DNA of 41,028 nucleotides, from positions 1 to 41,028 of the forward strand of contig JAJZPZ010000013.1 of assembly GCA_021847795.1 (NCBI GenBank), in the 5' to 3' direction. Made by a program: the position numbers and the translations under genes. Below the pieces are notes generated by a model, which worked only from the letters and a program-made list of their open reading frames with translations, did not search any database and had not been told where the DNA came from. Shown here piece after piece: positions 38,981 through 41,028 of the stretch (positions within the stretch are counted from its first letter, which is position 1; the number at the start of each line of letters is the position of its first letter). The DNA comes from Nitrospirota bacterium. Its GTDB lineage: Bacteria > Nitrospirota > Thermodesulfovibrionia > Thermodesulfovibrionales > Dissulfurispiraceae.

Positions 38981-40330
38981 CTATTTACTTCTTACAGCCC
39001 CTGCTACAGTTTCTCTAAAGCGGCTTCTTATTAATGCGCCATCGTGATTAAGTGCAGCTAAATTGCGAGATCTCTCAGACAACCGAGTTCTCAGCTCTTT
39101 GTCCAAACACAGACGAGTTATACTCTCAGTCAGGGCGTCCGATGATCGTTCCTCGATGACATATCCCCATCCCTGGGTCTTCGCGTATTTCACTGAGGCA
39201 ACATCCGACGGCCCATAAACCATAACAGGAATACCGGTAGCCATGTAGGCCGGCACTTTTGTAGGCATGGATAAACGGATATACTCTATTGAGTCCCGAT
39301 CAAAATCTACGGGGAGTAGAAGTATATCTGCGCTCTTAAGCAGAGACGCTATTTTTTCGGCACTTTTTGGCGCCTCGATTACATGGACGTTTGGATGTAA
39401 TCCCCTCAAAAACGGCGCTGTTTCAAACGTCTGGTTAATATCGTTCACAAGGATATCAAAAGTGATTGAGACGCGCGAGTTGTTCCAACCTTCAACAACC
39501 TTGCAGACCTCCTGTATGCTTGTCAGACAAGACACCCCAATTCGTCCGGAATATGCCAGTTTGAAAGACTTTTTGTCTCCGTTGTCCTTCAGGACATCCT
39601 TCCCCCATACCGACAGGTCTACAGCGTTATGATAAGGTATAAATTTTTGTTTATATCGTGCAGAGTATTCATCACACATTGCCTGACAGATACACAGACG
39701 CATAGCGGCCCGGTCAAATATGTGCCTTAGTTGCCTATGCATGGTACTGCGTACCATTCCGGCGAAAAGTCCTTTCCGGTAAAGCGTCGAGGGATAGTCA
39801 TCCATGATATGAACAATGAGAGGTAGTGAGAAGTATTCAGTCAGCTTGGTGCAAAGAGTTGCCATGGGTATATCACCAAGATGCGTATAGAGCACATCCG
39901 GCTTGAAATCAGCCACAAAATTGATCAGACCAGGGGTCAGTGGAAACTGCCTTACCATTCCCGTTATGCCAAGATATTCCATTAACTTTCGAAAAATATC
40001 TCTGGGGGAAGTCGTCTGACGGAAAGGCGGGGTCTTTCCGCTGACAAGTTCATTCGAGCCAGACAGTATTTCTTCTCTCGTTTTCCAGTCAATCCCGCGC
40101 CGCATCCAGGGCAATGCCATCTCCATTCTGAGCCTGAGCTCTTTGGCCCGTCCAGGATCATTCCCATGAAACGCATTATGGGCCACGGCGAGCCTGTCCG
40201 CAGGCCATTCATGAAACAGATTGGAAAGCGTAATGGGGCCGCCGGACGCCTGGTTGATCGGTGTTCCCAGGATAAGCACTTTCGGAAAATCCCAACCCCC
40301 GCTGTCAGCCTGCTTAGCCGGCTCTTTCAT
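38981..40330 (-). CDS. Glycosyltransferase (GT4-like)
   Basis: FKLAYSGRIGVSCLTSIQEVCKVVEGW; ILLLPVDFDRDSIEYIRLSMPTKVPAYMATGIPVMVYGP. Confidence 0.8.
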   Translation of the reverse strand: MKEPAKQADSGGWDFPKVLILGTPINQASGGPITLSNLFHEWPADRLAVAHNAFHGNDPGRAKELRLRMEMALPWMRRGIDWKTREEILSGSNELVSGKTPPFRQTTSPRDIFRKLMEYLGITGMVRQFPLTPGLINFVADFKPDVLYTHLGDIPMATLCTKLTEYFSLPLIVHIMDDYPSTLYRKGLFAGMVRSTMHRQLRHIFDRAAMRLCICQAMCDEYSARYKQKFIPYHNAVDLSVWGKDVLKDNGDKKSFKLAYSGRIGVSCLTSIQEVCKVVEGWNNSRVSITFDILVNDINQTFETAPFLRGLHPNVHVIEAPKSAEKIASLLKSADILLLPVDFDRDSIEYIRLSMPTKVPAYMATGIPVMVYGPSDVASVKYAKTQGWGYVIEERSSDALTESITRLCLDKELRTRLSERSRNLAALNHDGALIRSRFRETVAGAVRSK

Positions 40331-41028
40331 AAGATGGGACCTCTTCCATGGTTTCCGAGTTTCTAAAGAGGTATGAGCAATAGATTAGCGCTATAAAAAA
40401 ACCCAATATTTGGAGGTGGCGGTAGACAACTATTGGTGTTCCAAACACTATGTCGGGTATGTTAAACAAGACTCCGCCAAAAGCTGCTTCACAGAGTATT
40501 TGATATTTGTTATTTTCCGGAAATAGTCTGCGGCGTTTAACTGTCCAAAAAGCCAGGCTGAATATAGGCCAGCAGAACAACCACAGCCCGATTATTCCGG
40601 TCTTAAACAGCACATGGACGATAGCGCTGTGCGTAAAGAAAGCGAACTGCCCAAGCATAAATTTCGAACCGTAGTGGCCCCAGGGCGCAAAGCCTAATAA
40701 GGGATGCTCTTCTAACGTCGCCATGGTGGCATTCCTCAGTTCAGCAAATCTGCCTTTCTTGACTGAAACCTCCCCGCCACTTGAAAAATCACTCGTCAGC
40801 GTCGGATGACTGGTTGGTCCGCTTTGTTCTGCGAACCGTTTCGAAACAACATAGGGCCCTAAAACCGCTAAACAAATTGATGCAATTATGATCAAGAGCA
40901 ATTTCTTTTTCAAATCCAGTACAAATGTAAGCCATAGCAGCAGTATGATAAAACCGCTCCATGCATTCCTCCTGTAAGAAAAAATAATATTGAAGACCGA
41001 CAGCATGCTCAAGGCAACAAGGAATGTA
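40314..41028 (-). CDS. O-antigen ligase/polymerase-like membrane protein (partial; likely continues beyond the window)
   Basis: Multi-TM; RRNAWSGFIILLLW...GFAPWGHYGSKFMLGQFAFFTHSAIVHVLFKTGIIGLWLF is Wzy_C/O-antigen ligase-like. Confidence 0.75.
   Translation of the reverse strand, partial: TFLVALSMLSVFNIIFSYRRNAWSGFIILLLWLTFVLDLKKKLLLIIIASICLAVLGPYVVSKRFAEQSGPTSHPTLTSDFSSGGEVSVKKGRFAELRNATMATLEEHPLLGFAPWGHYGSKFMLGQFAFFTHSAIVHVLFKTGIIGLWLFCWPIFSLAFWTVKRRRLFPENNKYQILCEAAFGGVLFNIPDIVFGTPIVVYRHLQILGFFIALIYCSYLFRNSETMEEVPSYERAG

Overview
The window is bacterial and has three blocks. (1) About 0.7-9.2 kb is an accessory, metal-handling-like locus. One minus-strand gene run encodes a DUF5132-like protein, an HMA2-like/TM protein, a protein made of seven tandem 22-residue amphipathic repeats, a P2-type (PEGLP) P-type ATPase with an N-terminal HMA2-like domain, a divergent MetK paralogue whose methionine-site motifs are rewritten, a DUF3562-like protein, and a Trx-type ArsC. 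A divergent plus-strand set encodes a third HMA2-like protein, a small Cys-rich protein and small unknowns. This is the best candidate for an undescribed system, possibly a membrane-platform or compartment-type metal system. (2) About 9.2-21.7 kb holds unknown ORFs, a DUF3047/DedA/radical-SAM/PHP-GT4 gene run, a PIN-PhoH protein, PstS translationally coupled to a hybrid histidine kinase, and a PhoB-like regulator. (3) About 21.7-41 kb is an exosortase-associated exopolysaccharide locus: BY-kinase-like ATPase, GumC/Wzz, outer-membrane barrel, Wza-like export protein, PrsT-like TPR lipoprotein, WecA/MraY-like transferase, exosortase-EpsI fusion, WecG/TagA, beta-helix protein, four glycosyltransferases, a hexapeptide acyltransferase and an O-antigen ligase. 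No rRNA, tRNA, CRISPR or transposase was recognised. All family calls come from reading motifs; no database search was run.
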